In this document: piece by piece, positions 16,656 through 25,392 of the stretch
How the letters are laid out: the number at the start of each line of letters is the position of its first letter
Numbering within the stretch: the stretch's first letter is position 1
NCBI GenBank assembly: GCA_963735885.1
Contig: CAVTMP010000008.1
Location: 124,001-188,000, forward strand
Reading direction: 5' to 3'
Source of the DNA: JBBSBL01 sp963735885
Lineage (GTDB): Bacteria > Actinomycetota > Thermoleophilia > Solirubrobacterales > Solirubrobacteraceae
Length of the DNA: 64,000 bases
Notes under the pieces: model-generated
Seen by the model: only the letters and a program-made list of their open reading frames with translations
Told to the model about the DNA's origin: nothing
The model's database searches: none
Position numbers and translations under genes: made by a program

Positions 16656-18562
16656 GCACCTTCCGCGGCGAGGGCGGCGGTCGGCGGCCGCGGCGCGAGC
16701 TCCGACCCGAGGACCTCCCCGAGACGCCGGTTCCGCTGCGCCGGGTCGTCGCGCTCTTCCGGCCCTACCGATGGCGCCTGGCCTGGCTGCTCGGCCTGAT
16801 CCTGCTCTCGGCCGGCCTCGGGATCGTGAACCCGTTCCTCCTGCGGGCGATCCTCGACACCGCCTACCCGGAGCGCGACACGCAGCTGCTGACGCTCCTC
16901 GTCCTGGGGATGATCACGATCTCGATCCTCACCGGCGTGATCGGCGTCGCGCAGACCTGGGCGTCGAACGTCGTCGGCCAGAAGGTCATGCACGACCTCC
17001 GCTCGAGCGTCTACGCGCACCTCCAGCGCATGTCGCTCGCCTTCTTCACGCGCACGCGCACGGGCGAGGTCCAGTCGCGCATCGCCAACGACATCGGCGG
17101 GATCGACAGCGTGGTGACGAGCACCGCCACCTCGATCGTCCAGAACGTGACGACGGTCGTCGCCACCGTCGTCGCGATGGTCGTGCTCGACTGGCGCCTG
17201 GCGGCCTTCTCGCTCTGCCTGCTGCCGTTCTTCGTCTGGCTCACGCGCCGCGTCGGCGAGGAGCGGCGGCGCATCACCTCGGTGCGCCAAGGTCGCCTCG
17301 CCGACATGTCGACGCTCGTCGAGGAGTCGCTCTCGGTCTCCGGGATCCTGCTCGGCAAGACGATGGGCCGCAGCCCGGAGCTCGTCCGGCGCTTCGGCCG
17401 GGAGTCGGGCGAGCTCGCGGACCTCGAGGTGCGCAGCCGGATGGCCGGCCGCTGGCGGATGGCGTCGATCCAGATGAGCTTCGCGATCATGCCGGCCGCG
17501 GTCTACTGGTTCGCGGGCCAGAGCCTCGGCGACGGCGGCGCCGCGATCAGCATCGGCACGGTCGTGGCCTTCACCCAGCTCCAGACGCGGCTGCTCTTCC
17601 CCGTTCAGTCGCTGCTCTCGGTCGGCCTCGACGTCCAGACCTCGCTGGCGCTCTTCGGGCGGATCTTCGAGTACCTCGACCTCCCGGTGGACATCGCCGA
17701 GCGCCCCGGCGCCCGGACGCTGACCCGCGTCCGCGGGGACGTCGCCTTCCGCGACGTCTGGTTCCGGTACGAGGAGGCGGCGCCGTGGACGCTGCAGACG
17801 ATCGACGCCGAGGTGCCCGCGGGCACGCGGACGGCGATCGTCGGGGAGACCGGCGCCGGCAAGACGACGCTGGCCTACCTCGTCGCGCGCCTCTACGAGC
17901 CTCAGCGCGGGGCCGTGACGATCGACGGCGCCGACATCCGGGAGGTGACGCTCGACTCGCTCGCCGCGAACGTCGGCCTCGTCTCCCAGGAGACCTACCT
18001 CTTCCACGCGAGCATCCGCGAGAACCTGCGCTTCGCCTGCCCGGACGCGACGGACGCGGAGATCGAGGCGGCGGCCCGCTCGGCGCAGATCCACGAGCTC
18101 ATCGTCTCGCTGCCCGAGGGCTACGACACCCCGGTCGGCGAGCGCGGCTACCGCTTCTCCGGCGGCGAGAAGCAGCGGATCGCGATCGCCCGCACGATGC
18201 TGCGCAACCCGCCGGTGCTCATCCTCGACGAGGCGACGAGCGCGCTCGACACCGAGACCGAGCGCGCCGTGCAGGCCGCGCTCGACGAGCTCGCCCGGGG
18301 ACGGACGACGATCGCCATCGCCCACCGGCTCTCGACGGTGCGCGAGGCGGATCAGATCCTCGTGCTCGACGGCGGGCGGATCGTCGAGCGCGGAACCCAC
18401 GAGGAGCTCGTCGCGCGCGGCGGGCGCTACGCCACGCTGGCCGGGACCGGCACCCTCGGCGACGGCGCCGGGGCAGCGGAGTCGCTCGCGCTGCGCCGCG
18501 AACCGCCCGTCCAGGTGACGCCCCGGCCGGTTCTGGGCAGGGAAGAGACCCCTGCCACGTGA
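16652..18562 (+). CDS. ABC exporter half-transporter (fused permease and ATPase)
   Basis: This is a 636-residue protein from GTG 16652. A type IV ABC exporter membrane domain with six helices spans about 45-340 and includes the coupling-helix region FFTRTRTGEVQSRIANDI. The ATPase domain has Walker A GETGAGKTT near residue 399, a Q-loop in LVSQETYLFHASIRENLRF, the signature RFSGGEKQRIAIAR near 503, Walker B VLILDEATSALD near 523, and the H-loop IAHRLST near 558. It should act as a homodimer or heterodimer exporting lipids, peptides or drugs; the substrate is unknown. It overlaps the preceding hydrolase gene by 4 nt. Confidence 0.95.
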   Translation: MSTFRGEGGGRRPRRELRPEDLPETPVPLRRVVALFRPYRWRLAWLLGLILLSAGLGIVNPFLLRAILDTAYPERDTQLLTLLVLGMITISILTGVIGVAQTWASNVVGQKVMHDLRSSVYAHLQRMSLAFFTRTRTGEVQSRIANDIGGIDSVVTSTATSIVQNVTTVVATVVAMVVLDWRLAAFSLCLLPFFVWLTRRVGEERRRITSVRQGRLADMSTLVEESLSVSGILLGKTMGRSPELVRRFGRESGELADLEVRSRMAGRWRMASIQMSFAIMPAAVYWFAGQSLGDGGAAISIGTVVAFTQLQTRLLFPVQSLLSVGLDVQTSLALFGRIFEYLDLPVDIAERPGARTLTRVRGDVAFRDVWFRYEEAAPWTLQTIDAEVPAGTRTAIVGETGAGKTTLAYLVARLYEPQRGAVTIDGADIREVTLDSLAANVGLVSQETYLFHASIRENLRFACPDATDAEIEAAARSAQIHELIVSLPEGYDTPVGERGYRFSGGEKQRIAIARTMLRNPPVLILDEATSALDTETERAVQAALDELARGRTTIAIAHRLSTVREADQILVLDGGRIVERGTHEELVARGGRYATLAGTGTLGDGAGAAESLALRREPPVQVTPRPVLGREETPAT

Positions 18563-18663
18563 AGCGCCGAGCGCCCGGACCACGAGCCCGTCCTTCGCCC
18601 CGGACCGGGACCGAGGCCGTCGTACTCTTCGGCGGCGCCGTCAAGCGAGCAGAGGAGCGTCCC

Positions 18664-18915
18664 GTGAGCACACCCGACATCGGCCGTCACATCGAGGCCC
18701 TCGTCGCCGAGGAGGAGGCGTTGCGCGCCCTCGAGGCGGATGCGCAGCGTCCGGCGAGCGCAGAGGAGCGCGAGCGCCTCGAGGCGATCCGCATCGAGCT
18801 CGATCGCACGTGGGACCTGCTCCGCCGCCGCCGCGCGCTGGCCGAGGCCGGGCTGGACCCCGAGGACGCCGGCGCGCCCCGCGACGCCGGGACCGTCGAG
18901 GGCTACGAGCAGTAG
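18664..18915 (+). CDS. DUF2630 family protein
   Basis: This is an 83-residue protein from GTG 18664, preceded by an AGAGGAG ribosome site. It is a highly charged, helical protein. The signature is HIEALVAEEEALRALE, then EERERLEAIRIELDRTWDLL, RRRRALAEAGLDPEDA and VEGYEQ at the end, which matches the actinobacterial DUF2630 family. Function is unknown. Its stop lies 10 nt from the convergent flavodoxin gene. Confidence 0.88.
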   Translation: MSTPDIGRHIEALVAEEEALRALEADAQRPASAEERERLEAIRIELDRTWDLLRRRRALAEAGLDPEDAGAPRDAGTVEGYEQ

Positions 18916-18925
18916 GCGCCGTCCC

Positions 18926-19684
18926 TCAGCGGTACTCCGGGTTCGGGTGGTCCGGGTGGCCGAGGTCCCAGTCCGATGCGGCGTTCCCGTACGCCGGGAC
19001 GCCGCCGGCGTCCTTGAGCATCCGCGCGTAGTGCAGGAGGTTCCACGTCATGAACACGGTGTTCCGCGTCGTCCAGGCGTTGCGCTCGCCGCCGCCCTCC
19101 GCGTCGAGATAGGAGGGGCCGGGGCCCGCCTCGCCGTCCCAGTAGGAGTCCACCTGCGGCGGGACCGTGACGCCGATGTGCTGGAGCGCGTAGAGGACCT
19201 GCGCGGAGACGTGCTTGCCGCCGTCCTCGTTGCCGGTGGTCAGCGAGCCGCCGACCTTCCCGTAGTAGGACCACTGGCCGCGGTCGTTGAGGTCGCCCGA
19301 GTACGCGTAGAGCCGCTCGATGATCTTCCGGGTGTGCGAGCTCTGGTCGCCGAGCCAGATCGGGCCGGCGAGCACGATGATGTCGGCCGGCTCGACGAGG
19401 TCGCGGTAGAGGGCCGGGAAGTCGTCGCGCTCGTAGCCCTGCTCGCGCATGTCCGGCCACACGCCGGCGGGGATCTCGTGGTCCGCGGTGCGGACGACGT
19501 CGACCCCCACCCCGAGCCGCTCCATGATCCCGCGCGGGATGGCGAGCAGGCCGTCGGTGTGGCTCGGCTCGGGTGAGCGCTTGAGCGAGCCGTTGAAGAC
19601 GACGGCGCGCAGGTCGTCGTAGGCGGTCGGCGCGTCGTCGACGAGCTGGTCGATGAACTGCTGGATCGCGTCGGGGATCGGCAC
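18926..19684 (-). CDS. Flavodoxin-fold NAD(P)H-dependent oxidoreductase
   Basis: This is a 252-residue protein. A flavodoxin-like FMN fold starts with LRAVVFNGSLKRSPEPSHTD (the FNGS-LKxS phosphate loop), followed by EPADIIVLAGPIWLGDQSSH, the usual PxWxGxxS FMN-binding turn, and GSLTTGNEDGGKHV. A tryptophan-rich C-terminal part (MTWNLLHYARML) follows. These belong to the NADPH-dependent FMN reductase / NAD(P)H dehydrogenase group. It is transcribed convergently with the DUF2630 gene. Confidence 0.85.
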   Translation of the reverse strand: MPIPDAIQQFIDQLVDDAPTAYDDLRAVVFNGSLKRSPEPSHTDGLLAIPRGIMERLGVGVDVVRTADHEIPAGVWPDMREQGYERDDFPALYRDLVEPADIIVLAGPIWLGDQSSHTRKIIERLYAYSGDLNDRGQWSYYGKVGGSLTTGNEDGGKHVSAQVLYALQHIGVTVPPQVDSYWDGEAGPGPSYLDAEGGGERNAWTTRNTVFMTWNLLHYARMLKDAGGVPAYGNAASDWDLGHPDHPNPEYR

Positions 19685-19792
19685 GTTCGGCTCCTGGGGT
19701 CGGCGGCCCGGTGGCCGCGGGGTGCTGGCTGACCGTCCGCCCGGCGGGCGGAACGTTTCGCGCCGGCGGCCCGAAGGGCCCTCGACCGCGCC

Positions 19793-21286
19793 TCACGGCC
19801 GCCGGTCGCCGCCGAGCTCGCGCAGCACCTCGCGCGTGACCCGGCGGTCGTCGAAGTCCGGGCCGTTGCCCGCCATGTCCTGGATGAGCCGCGGCATCGC
19901 GCCGCGGCCCGCGACGACGACGACGTCGCCGGGCCGGGCCCGGCGCAGCACGGCCGCGATCGCCGCGCGACGCTCCGGCACGACCGCCACCCGGCCGCCG
20001 CGCACGCCGCTCGCGCCGTCCAGCAGGTCGCGCAGCGGCCCGGTGCGGTGCTCGCCACGCCAGTTGTCCTCGGTCAGGACGAGGTCGTCGGCGAGCCGGC
20101 GGGCGGCCGCGCCCATGAGCGGGCGCTTGCCGCGGTCGTGCCCCCCGCTGGCCGACACGACGGCGCGCAGGCGCGCGCCGGGCCGCGACCTCAGGGCCGC
20201 GCGGGCCGTGCCGAGGACCTGCGCGACCGCCTCCGGGTTGTGGGCGAAGTCGACGAGCACGTCGAAGGGCTGGCCGGCGTCGATGCGCTCGAAGCGGCCG
20301 GGCACGCCCGGCTCGCGCTCGAGCGCGGCGTCGGTCGCGGCGGGGTCGAGGCCGAGGCCGTCCGCGAGCGCCATCGCCGCGGTGAGGTTGCGCGCGTTGT
20401 GCTCCCCCGGGAGTCGCGTGCGGAGCCGGCGCCGCCCGCCGGGGGCGTCGATCTCCATGGTCCCGGCGTCGAGGTCCCACTCGGCGCCGCGCAGGCGGTA
20501 CTCGGCCTCCGGCCCGCGCCCGAAGCGCACGACGCGTCCACCCGCCCGCTCGCACGCAACGGCCAGGCCCCGGCCGAACCGGTCGTCGACGTCGATCGCG
20601 CTCACCGCCGCGACCGGGGCCTCGCGCACGAGCAGCCCCGCCTTCGCGGCCCCGTAGGCGGTCATCGACCCGTGCCGGTGGAGGTGATCCTGGGTGAGGT
20701 TGAGGAAGGCCGCGGCGTCGGCGACGAGCTCGGGGCAGCCCTCGAGCTGGAAGCTGGACGCCTCGCACACGACCGGCCCGGGGCGCCGGCCGGCCAGCGC
20801 CGAGAGCGGGACGCCGGTCTCGGTGTTGCCCGCGAGCGGGGCCTCGGCGCCGGCGGCGGCGAGCGCCGCCCGGACGAGCGCCGCGGTCGTCGACTTCCCG
20901 TTCGTGCCGGTGACCGCGACGAGCGGCCCGGGCACGAGGCGCCAGCCGAGCTCGAGCTCGTCCAGGACCGGGATGCCCCCGGCGCCCGCGGCCCGGACGA
21001 CGGGGGCGTCGAAGGGCACCCCGGGGCTCTTGACCAGGGCGCCGGGACGGCGGAGCCGCAGCATCGCGGCCGGATCGTCGGTCGCGAGGATCTCGACGCC
21101 CGCGGGCAGCCCGGCGCCGTCGGCCGAGCGCGCACCGTCGTCCCACACGCTCACCGCGCCGGGCCCGGCCAGCGCGGCGAGCGCCGCCGCCGCGGCGGCG
21201 CCCGCCCGGCCGCGCCCGACGACGACGTAGGGGCCGGGCGGGACGGGTGGCCGCGCCCGCGTCGGGAGGGTCGGGCCCATCGCCAC
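19793..21286 (-). CDS. Mur ligase family protein with MurD-like front and MurE-like C-terminal domain
   Basis: This is a 497-residue protein. The N-terminal Rossmann part has VVVGRGRAG and a PGVPFDAPVV segment (MurD usually SPGVP). The ATP-binding domain has VTGTNGKSTTA, NTETGVPLS, CEASSFQLEG and LNLTQDHLHRHGSM, all typical of MurD (ESSSFQLE; LNxxxDHLDRHG). The C-terminal domain instead reads GRFERIDAG, VLVDFAHNPEAVAQVL, GGHDRGKRPLMG, DLVLTEDNWRGE and AGRGAMPRLIQ, which is the MurE/cyanophycin-synthetase pattern. Either it adds D-Glu in peptidoglycan synthesis with a divergent C-domain, or it adds another residue. No dcw-cluster gene is adjacent. Confidence 0.82.
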   Translation of the reverse strand: MAMGPTLPTRARPPVPPGPYVVVGRGRAGAAAAAALAALAGPGAVSVWDDGARSADGAGLPAGVEILATDDPAAMLRLRRPGALVKSPGVPFDAPVVRAAGAGGIPVLDELELGWRLVPGPLVAVTGTNGKSTTAALVRAALAAAGAEAPLAGNTETGVPLSALAGRRPGPVVCEASSFQLEGCPELVADAAAFLNLTQDHLHRHGSMTAYGAAKAGLLVREAPVAAVSAIDVDDRFGRGLAVACERAGGRVVRFGRGPEAEYRLRGAEWDLDAGTMEIDAPGGRRRLRTRLPGEHNARNLTAAMALADGLGLDPAATDAALEREPGVPGRFERIDAGQPFDVLVDFAHNPEAVAQVLGTARAALRSRPGARLRAVVSASGGHDRGKRPLMGAAARRLADDLVLTEDNWRGEHRTGPLRDLLDGASGVRGGRVAVVPERRAAIAAVLRRARPGDVVVVAGRGAMPRLIQDMAGNGPDFDDRRVTREVLRELGGDRRP

Positions 21287-21319
21287 CGGCCCCTGGTCGT
21301 CGGCTTGCCCGGCCTCGGC

Positions 21320-22333
21320 TCAGCCGTCGCTCACGCGGACGACGAGCTTGCCGGTGTTCGCGCCGTCGAAGAGCATGTTGATCGCCGTCGGCAGCTGCTC
21401 GAACCCCTCGACGACGGTCTCCAGCGCCTCGAGCCGCCCGTCGGCCATCAGCCCTGAGATCTCCGCGGCGGCCTCCGCCGCGCGGTCGAAGTGGTCGAGC
21501 ACGATGAAGCCCTGGAGCCTCGCGCGCTGGATGAGCAGGTTCTCGAACCCGCGCGGCCCGCGCGCCTCGGCGTCGTTGTAGCTCGAGATGAGCCCGCACA
21601 GCGCGATCCGCGCGCCGATCCTCAGGCGCCCGAAGATCGCCTCCATGATCTGGCCGCCGACGTTCTCGAAGTCGACGTCGATGCGGTCGGGCGTCGCGGC
21701 CTTCAGCTGCTCGTGCCAGTCCGGAGCGCGATGGTCGACCGCAGCGTGGAAGCCGAGGCGGGCGACGAGGAGCGCGGTCTTCTCCGGCCCGCCCGCGATG
21801 CCGACGACCCGCGCCCCGGCGGCCGTCGCGAGCTGCCCGGCCACCGAGCCGACGGCGCCCGCGGCGGCCGAGACGACGACGGTCTCGCCCGGCTGGGGAC
21901 GGCCGATCTCCTTCATGCCGATCCAGGCGGTGAGCCCGGTCATGCCCAGCGCCCCGAGGTAGGCGCTCGGCGCGACGCCCTCGACCTCGACGACGGGCAG
22001 CAGCGGCGCCGCGTCGGAGGCCACCGCCCACTCCTGCCAGCCGATCAGGCCCTGGACGAGTTGGCCCTCGGCGTACGCGGGGTGCTTGGAGGCGACGACC
22101 CGCCCGAGCCCGAGCGCGCGCATGACCTCCCCGATCCCGACCGGCGGCAGGTAGGTCGGCGTGTCGTTGATCCACGTGCGGTTCGTGGGATCGAGCGAGA
22201 TCCACAGCGTCTGCACGAGCGCCTCGCCCTCGCCGATCGCGGGAACCTCCTCCTCGACGAGCTCGAAGGTGTCGGGTCCGATGCGCTCGGTCGGACGCTC
22301 TCGAAGGAGGAAGCGGCGGTTGATCTCGGGCAT
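21320..22333 (-). CDS. Zinc-free medium-chain NADP-dependent oxidoreductase (CurA / prostaglandin reductase-like)
   Basis: This is a 337-residue protein; TAGGGT at 22341-22346 (minus strand) lies 7 nt before the ATG, fitting a leaderless message. It opens with NRRFLLRERPT, contains the LDPTNRTWIND segment, GALGMTGLTAWIGM, and the nucleotide-binding VSAAAGAVGSVAGQLA near 153, then DFENVGGQIMEAI and CGLISSYND. These mark the leukotriene B4 dehydrogenase/CurA group, which reduces alkenal or alkenone double bonds with NADPH. It lacks the zinc ligands of alcohol dehydrogenases. Confidence 0.9.
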   Translation of the reverse strand: MPEINRRFLLRERPTERIGPDTFELVEEEVPAIGEGEALVQTLWISLDPTNRTWINDTPTYLPPVGIGEVMRALGLGRVVASKHPAYAEGQLVQGLIGWQEWAVASDAAPLLPVVEVEGVAPSAYLGALGMTGLTAWIGMKEIGRPQPGETVVVSAAAGAVGSVAGQLATAAGARVVGIAGGPEKTALLVARLGFHAAVDHRAPDWHEQLKAATPDRIDVDFENVGGQIMEAIFGRLRIGARIALCGLISSYNDAEARGPRGFENLLIQRARLQGFIVLDHFDRAAEAAAEISGLMADGRLEALETVVEGFEQLPTAINMLFDGANTGKLVVRVSDG

Positions 22334-22397
22334 GGGGGCGACCCTAGCGGAGCGTCCGCGGCTCCCCGGGGCCGGCCGGACCGATCCACGTCGATGC

Positions 22398-22415
22398 TAC
22401 CTTCATGTACATGAA
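22398..22415 (+). promoter_or_regulatory. Promoter -10 and palindromic operator of the toxin-antitoxin pair
   Basis: A TACCTT hexamer (22398-22403) lies 7 nt before ATG 22411. The perfect 14-bp palindrome TTCATGTACATGAA (22402-22415) covers the end of this hexamer, the predicted transcription start and the start codon. This is the expected geometry for autorepression by an antitoxin or antitoxin-toxin complex. The binding itself is inferred. Confidence 0.65.
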
Positions 22416-22680
22416 CACGGTGGGCGTTGCCGAGCTGCGACGGAACCTCAGCCGCTACCTGCGGCGGGTCGAACGCGGTGAGCGCCTCGTGATCACGGAT
22501 CGCAACCGGCCCGTGGCCGAGGTCGGTCCGCCGCCGAGCACCGGTTCGGCCGTCGACCGTCTCATCGCCGAGGGACGCGTGGCGCGTCCCGTGCGCCGCG
22601 GGCTGCCCGAGCCACTCGAGCTCACGGGCGATCCCCGGGCCCTCAGCCGCGCGCTCGACGAGATCCGCGGCGAGCGCTGA
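22411..22680 (+). CDS. Phd/YefM-type antitoxin of a VapBC-like pair
   Basis: This is an 89-residue protein if started at ATG 22411; ATG 22405 would add two residues. 22411 is preferred because the TACCTT hexamer is 7 nt upstream and MNTVGVAELRRNLSRYLRRV is the standard antitoxin opening. ERLVITDRNRPVAEV completes the Phd/YefM DNA-binding fold. The C-terminal 50 residues, ending SRALDEIRGER, would wrap the toxin. The stop abuts the toxin start with no gap. It should repress its own promoter through the palindrome at 22402-22415. Confidence 0.9.
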   Translation: MNTVGVAELRRNLSRYLRRVERGERLVITDRNRPVAEVGPPPSTGSAVDRLIAEGRVARPVRRGLPEPLELTGDPRALSRALDEIRGER

Positions 22681-23100
22681 GTGCCGCTCTACTACGCCGA
22701 CGCCTCGGCCCTGGTCAAGCTGGTTCGCGAAGCGCCCGAGAGCCGGACGCTGCGCGCCTTCGTGGGCGACGCCGACCTGATCACCTGCGAGCTCGTCGTC
22801 ACCGAGATCCCGCGCGCGATCACCCGCGCCGGAGCCCACGATCCGACCCTGCCGCTCGATGCGCTCCGCGCCAAGGCGGGCGAGCTGCTCGACGCCGTTG
22901 CGCTGCTCCCGCTCGATCGCGGCCTGCTCTCGGCCGCGGGCGCTCTCGCAGAGCCGGCGCTCCGCGCACTCGACGCGATCCACCTGGCCGCCGCCCTCGC
23001 GGTCGGCCCGATCGACGCCTTCGTCAGCTACGACGCGCGCCAGGCCGCCGCCGCCCGACTCGCCGGCCTGCGCACGATGGCGCCGACGAGCGGCGCGTGA
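22681..23100 (+). CDS. vapC: PIN-domain toxin (VapC-type ribonuclease)
   Basis: This is a 139-residue protein from GTG 22681, directly after the antitoxin TGA. Acidic residues of the PIN active site are visible: Asp7 in YYADASALVKL, Glu42 in VVTEIPRAI, Asp98 in RALDAIHLAAAL and Asp118 in VSYDARQAAAA. VapC toxins are Mg-dependent RNases that cut tRNA or rRNA and are blocked by the cognate antitoxin. No other toxin-antitoxin gene is adjacent. Confidence 0.92.
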   Translation: MPLYYADASALVKLVREAPESRTLRAFVGDADLITCELVVTEIPRAITRAGAHDPTLPLDALRAKAGELLDAVALLPLDRGLLSAAGALAEPALRALDAIHLAAALAVGPIDAFVSYDARQAAAARLAGLRTMAPTSGA

Positions 23101-23194
23101 CCGACGTCACGGGGCGTCCCTCGATCCCGGGCCAGGCCCGGCGCCGGCCCGCCTGAGCACGTGGCCGAGTGCCCGGTCCTGGGCCTGGAGATAC

Positions 23195-23418
23195 CTACTC
23201 CCGCAGCCCCGCCGCCTCGAGGGCCTGCTCCCGTTCCAGGGAGACCTGCCAGCGGACGATCGTGCCATCGCGCACCGTGAAAACGTGGAGCGGATGCAGC
23301 TCGACCTCGATGCCGGTGTGGCGTCCCCGCCCGCCGAAGGTGATCGCGATCACGAGGCGGTCGTCGTCGACGTGGACGTACTCGTCGACGCGCAGCCACA
23401 TGGCGTCGAGCACCTCTA
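23195..23418 (-). pseudogene. SnoaL-like (NTF2 fold) remnant lacking its N-terminal half
   Basis: On the minus strand the frame reads RAFLEVLDAMWLRVDEY...VVAITFGGRGRHTG, HPLHVFTVRDGTIVRW and EREQALEAAGL, the C-terminal half of a SnoaL-like protein (usually about 130 residues). The N-terminal half would fall where the opposite-strand secreted gene now begins (23453). The only internal start, ATG 23401, would give 68 residues. It is most simply a 5'-truncated gene. Confidence 0.6.
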
Positions 23419-23452
23419 GGAAAGCACGCGACGCGGGAGTAGGCTCGCGGCC

Positions 23453-25171
23453 ATGCGCCGGCTCACCGGCACGCTGTTGGTTGTTGTCCTGGTCGGGGCG
23501 GCGCCGGGCGCGGCGCACGCGGCGGAGGCGTGGCTCCAGCCCGAGACGCTGTCGCGGACCGGCACCTACAACGACAGCGCGGACCTGGCCACGAACTCGC
23601 CTGGAGTCGCGGTGCTCGCCTGGAACGAGTTCGCGAACGGCCGCACACCGCGGACGACGGTGCGGGCCTCGGTGCGCCAGCCCGACGGCGCCTGGTCCCC
23701 GTCGACCCAGCTCTCCGCGGGCGCCGCTGACGCGTTCCAGCCGGCGGTGGGGGTCGACCCGCAGGGGCGCATCACCGCGGTGTGGAGCGCGGGCAACAAG
23801 ATCCTCTGGGCGGGCAGGGCGCCCGGCCAGCCCTGGACGGCGGGCCAGGAGATCCCGAACGCCGCCGGCGGGAAGCCCGACCTCTTCGTCGCGTCCGACG
23901 GCACGGCGACGGCGGTCTGGCAGGACGGGTACATCGACACCTCCGTCATCAAGACGGCCCGCCGCACGCTCGGCGGGTCGTGGTCGACGATCGAGACGAT
24001 CTCGCCCACCTGGTCCTACCGGTCGCACATCGAGGGCGACACCGCCGGCGACGTGACCGTGTCCTACACGCATGACGTCGGGACGAGCTCCCGCTCCTTC
24101 TACGCGGTCGACCGCCCGAACAGCGGTCCGTGGGGCACGGCCACGCCGATCGCCGGCGGGCTGATCGCCGACAACGTTTCCGACCTCGTCGTGGCGCCGA
24201 GCAGCGGCGCAGCCACGGTGTTCTGGCAGAACGGGGATCTCTCCGCGCCGCTGGCCGCGCGAACGCGCTCCGGGGCAGCGACCTGGGCGACCGCGCCGGC
24301 GGCCGTGCCGATCTCCGGCGGTACCGCCGGGCGCCTGGACCTCGGCGAGCTCGATCGCGCCGCGGTCGACGGCACCGGTCTCGTCACGGCGGTCTGGCTG
24401 GCCGGGAAGAAGGTGCTGACGGCGTACCGCGCCGAAAGCACCGGCACGTGGGCCGCGCCCGCGACGCCGGTGGCGATCGACCCGGGCGACGGGACGACCT
24501 TCCTGGGCCCGCTGACCGTCGCGTCCAATGCCTTCGGACGGGCCCTTGCCGCGTGGACGGCGACGGGCAGCGCGAACCGCTACGCGCTGCGAGGCCCCGG
24601 GGCCGGCACGGCGTGGTCAACCCCGAAGACGATCGACGGCGTCCCAGCGGACGCGGCCCCGCTCGACCTGGCCATCGACGACACCGGGCGGGTCGCCTAC
24701 GTCTGGGGTCTCTCCACGGGGAACAACGTCCAGTCGCTCGCCGTGTCGACGTACGGCAACCCGCTGAGCAGCCCCCAGCCCCCGGCGCAGCCGGGCCCGG
24801 CGCCGTCCCCGGCTAAGACGACGCCGCCCCCCTCGACCGGGTCGACGAAGGCGGCCCTGAAGGTCGGGATCCAGGGCACGGCGACGACGTCCCGCGGGGT
24901 GACGTTCGTCGTCAAGGCCTCGGGCGCGGGGACGGCGACGATCGCCATCGACCGCTCGGGGCTCGCGCGCCGTGCCTCCGCGGCAGCGAGACCGCGATTC
25001 CGCCGCGTGGCCGTGGTCAGGGCGAAGCTCAAGAAGGGACGCAACCTGATCCGCGTCAAGCGCGTGAAGAAGCGCAAGCTCGCGCGCGGGTCCTACCGCG
25101 CGACGATCACCGCCCGGGTCGGCGGCCGCCGGCTGAAGCCGCTGCGGATCACCTTCCGGATCCGCCGGTAG
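23453..25171 (+). CDS. Secreted propeller-like protein with basic C-terminal beta domain
   Basis: This is a 572-residue protein; a TAGGCT hexamer at 23440-23445 lies 7 nt before ATG 23453. A signal peptide is present (hydrophobic 5-20, cleavage near AHAAEA). The body (about 25-445) has repeated units built on a hydrophobic xxxVAVLAWNE or GTATAVWQDG strand followed by an xxGxWSxPxxL segment, the pattern of six- or seven-bladed sialidase/BNR-like propellers. A Pro-rich linker (about 440-465) leads to a Lys/Arg-rich beta domain ending in RITFRIRR, common in Solirubrobacterales exported proteins. No catalytic residues are recognised. Confidence 0.75.
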   Translation: MRRLTGTLLVVVLVGAAPGAAHAAEAWLQPETLSRTGTYNDSADLATNSPGVAVLAWNEFANGRTPRTTVRASVRQPDGAWSPSTQLSAGAADAFQPAVGVDPQGRITAVWSAGNKILWAGRAPGQPWTAGQEIPNAAGGKPDLFVASDGTATAVWQDGYIDTSVIKTARRTLGGSWSTIETISPTWSYRSHIEGDTAGDVTVSYTHDVGTSSRSFYAVDRPNSGPWGTATPIAGGLIADNVSDLVVAPSSGAATVFWQNGDLSAPLAARTRSGAATWATAPAAVPISGGTAGRLDLGELDRAAVDGTGLVTAVWLAGKKVLTAYRAESTGTWAAPATPVAIDPGDGTTFLGPLTVASNAFGRALAAWTATGSANRYALRGPGAGTAWSTPKTIDGVPADAAPLDLAIDDTGRVAYVWGLSTGNNVQSLAVSTYGNPLSSPQPPAQPGPAPSPAKTTPPPSTGSTKAALKVGIQGTATTSRGVTFVVKASGAGTATIAIDRSGLARRASAAARPRFRRVAVVRAKLKKGRNLIRVKRVKKRKLARGSYRATITARVGGRRLKPLRITFRIRR

Positions 25172-25241
25172 AGGGCGGCCGGCGCGCGAGGGAAACCGGA
25201 CGGCCGGGCACGCGAGGCTCGCTACCCTCCGTGCTCGTCCC

Positions 25242-25330
25242 GGAGGGGTGCCGGAGTGGTTGAACGGGGCGGTCTCGAAAACCGTTGTGGGCGGTTTCGT
25301 CCACCGTGGGTTCGAATCCCACCCCCTCCG
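25242..25330 (+). tRNA. tRNA-Ser (anticodon CGA)
   Basis: The acceptor arm GGAGGGG pairs with CCCCTCC, with discriminator G at 25330. The anticodon loop is TCTCGAAAA with anticodon CGA, a long class II variable arm follows, and the T loop is GGTTCGAATCC. CCA is not encoded. A TACCCT hexamer 13 nt upstream (25223-25228) fits a -10 element. Its 3' part is partly duplicated near 30016, see the repeat entries. Confidence 0.95.
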
Positions 25331-25392
25331 CTCTGCTGGCGGCTGCGTGGACGGCGCAGGTCGCCTCACGCGCAAACTCCCCTGCACGTCTT
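25308..25392 (+). repeat. Left copy of an imperfect direct repeat including the tRNA-Ser 3' end (attL-like)
   Basis: From the T loop (GGGTTCGAA) through the acceptor 3' strand and about 60 bp beyond, this stretch matches 30016-30104. Shared blocks are CCCCCTCCGC, TCTGCTGGC, GCTGCG, GCGCAGGTCG, CTCACGCGCAA and CTCCCC. The two copies run in the same direction 4.7 kb apart. Duplication of a tRNA 3' end is the classic mark of tRNA-site integration, but no integrase gene is visible between them. Confidence 0.55.

Noticed and set aside
18903..22205. 1100-codon minus-strand frame across the flavodoxin, Mur ligase and oxidoreductase genes
   Set aside because: It is out of frame with all three recognised proteins and is Arg-rich; a GC-driven shadow.
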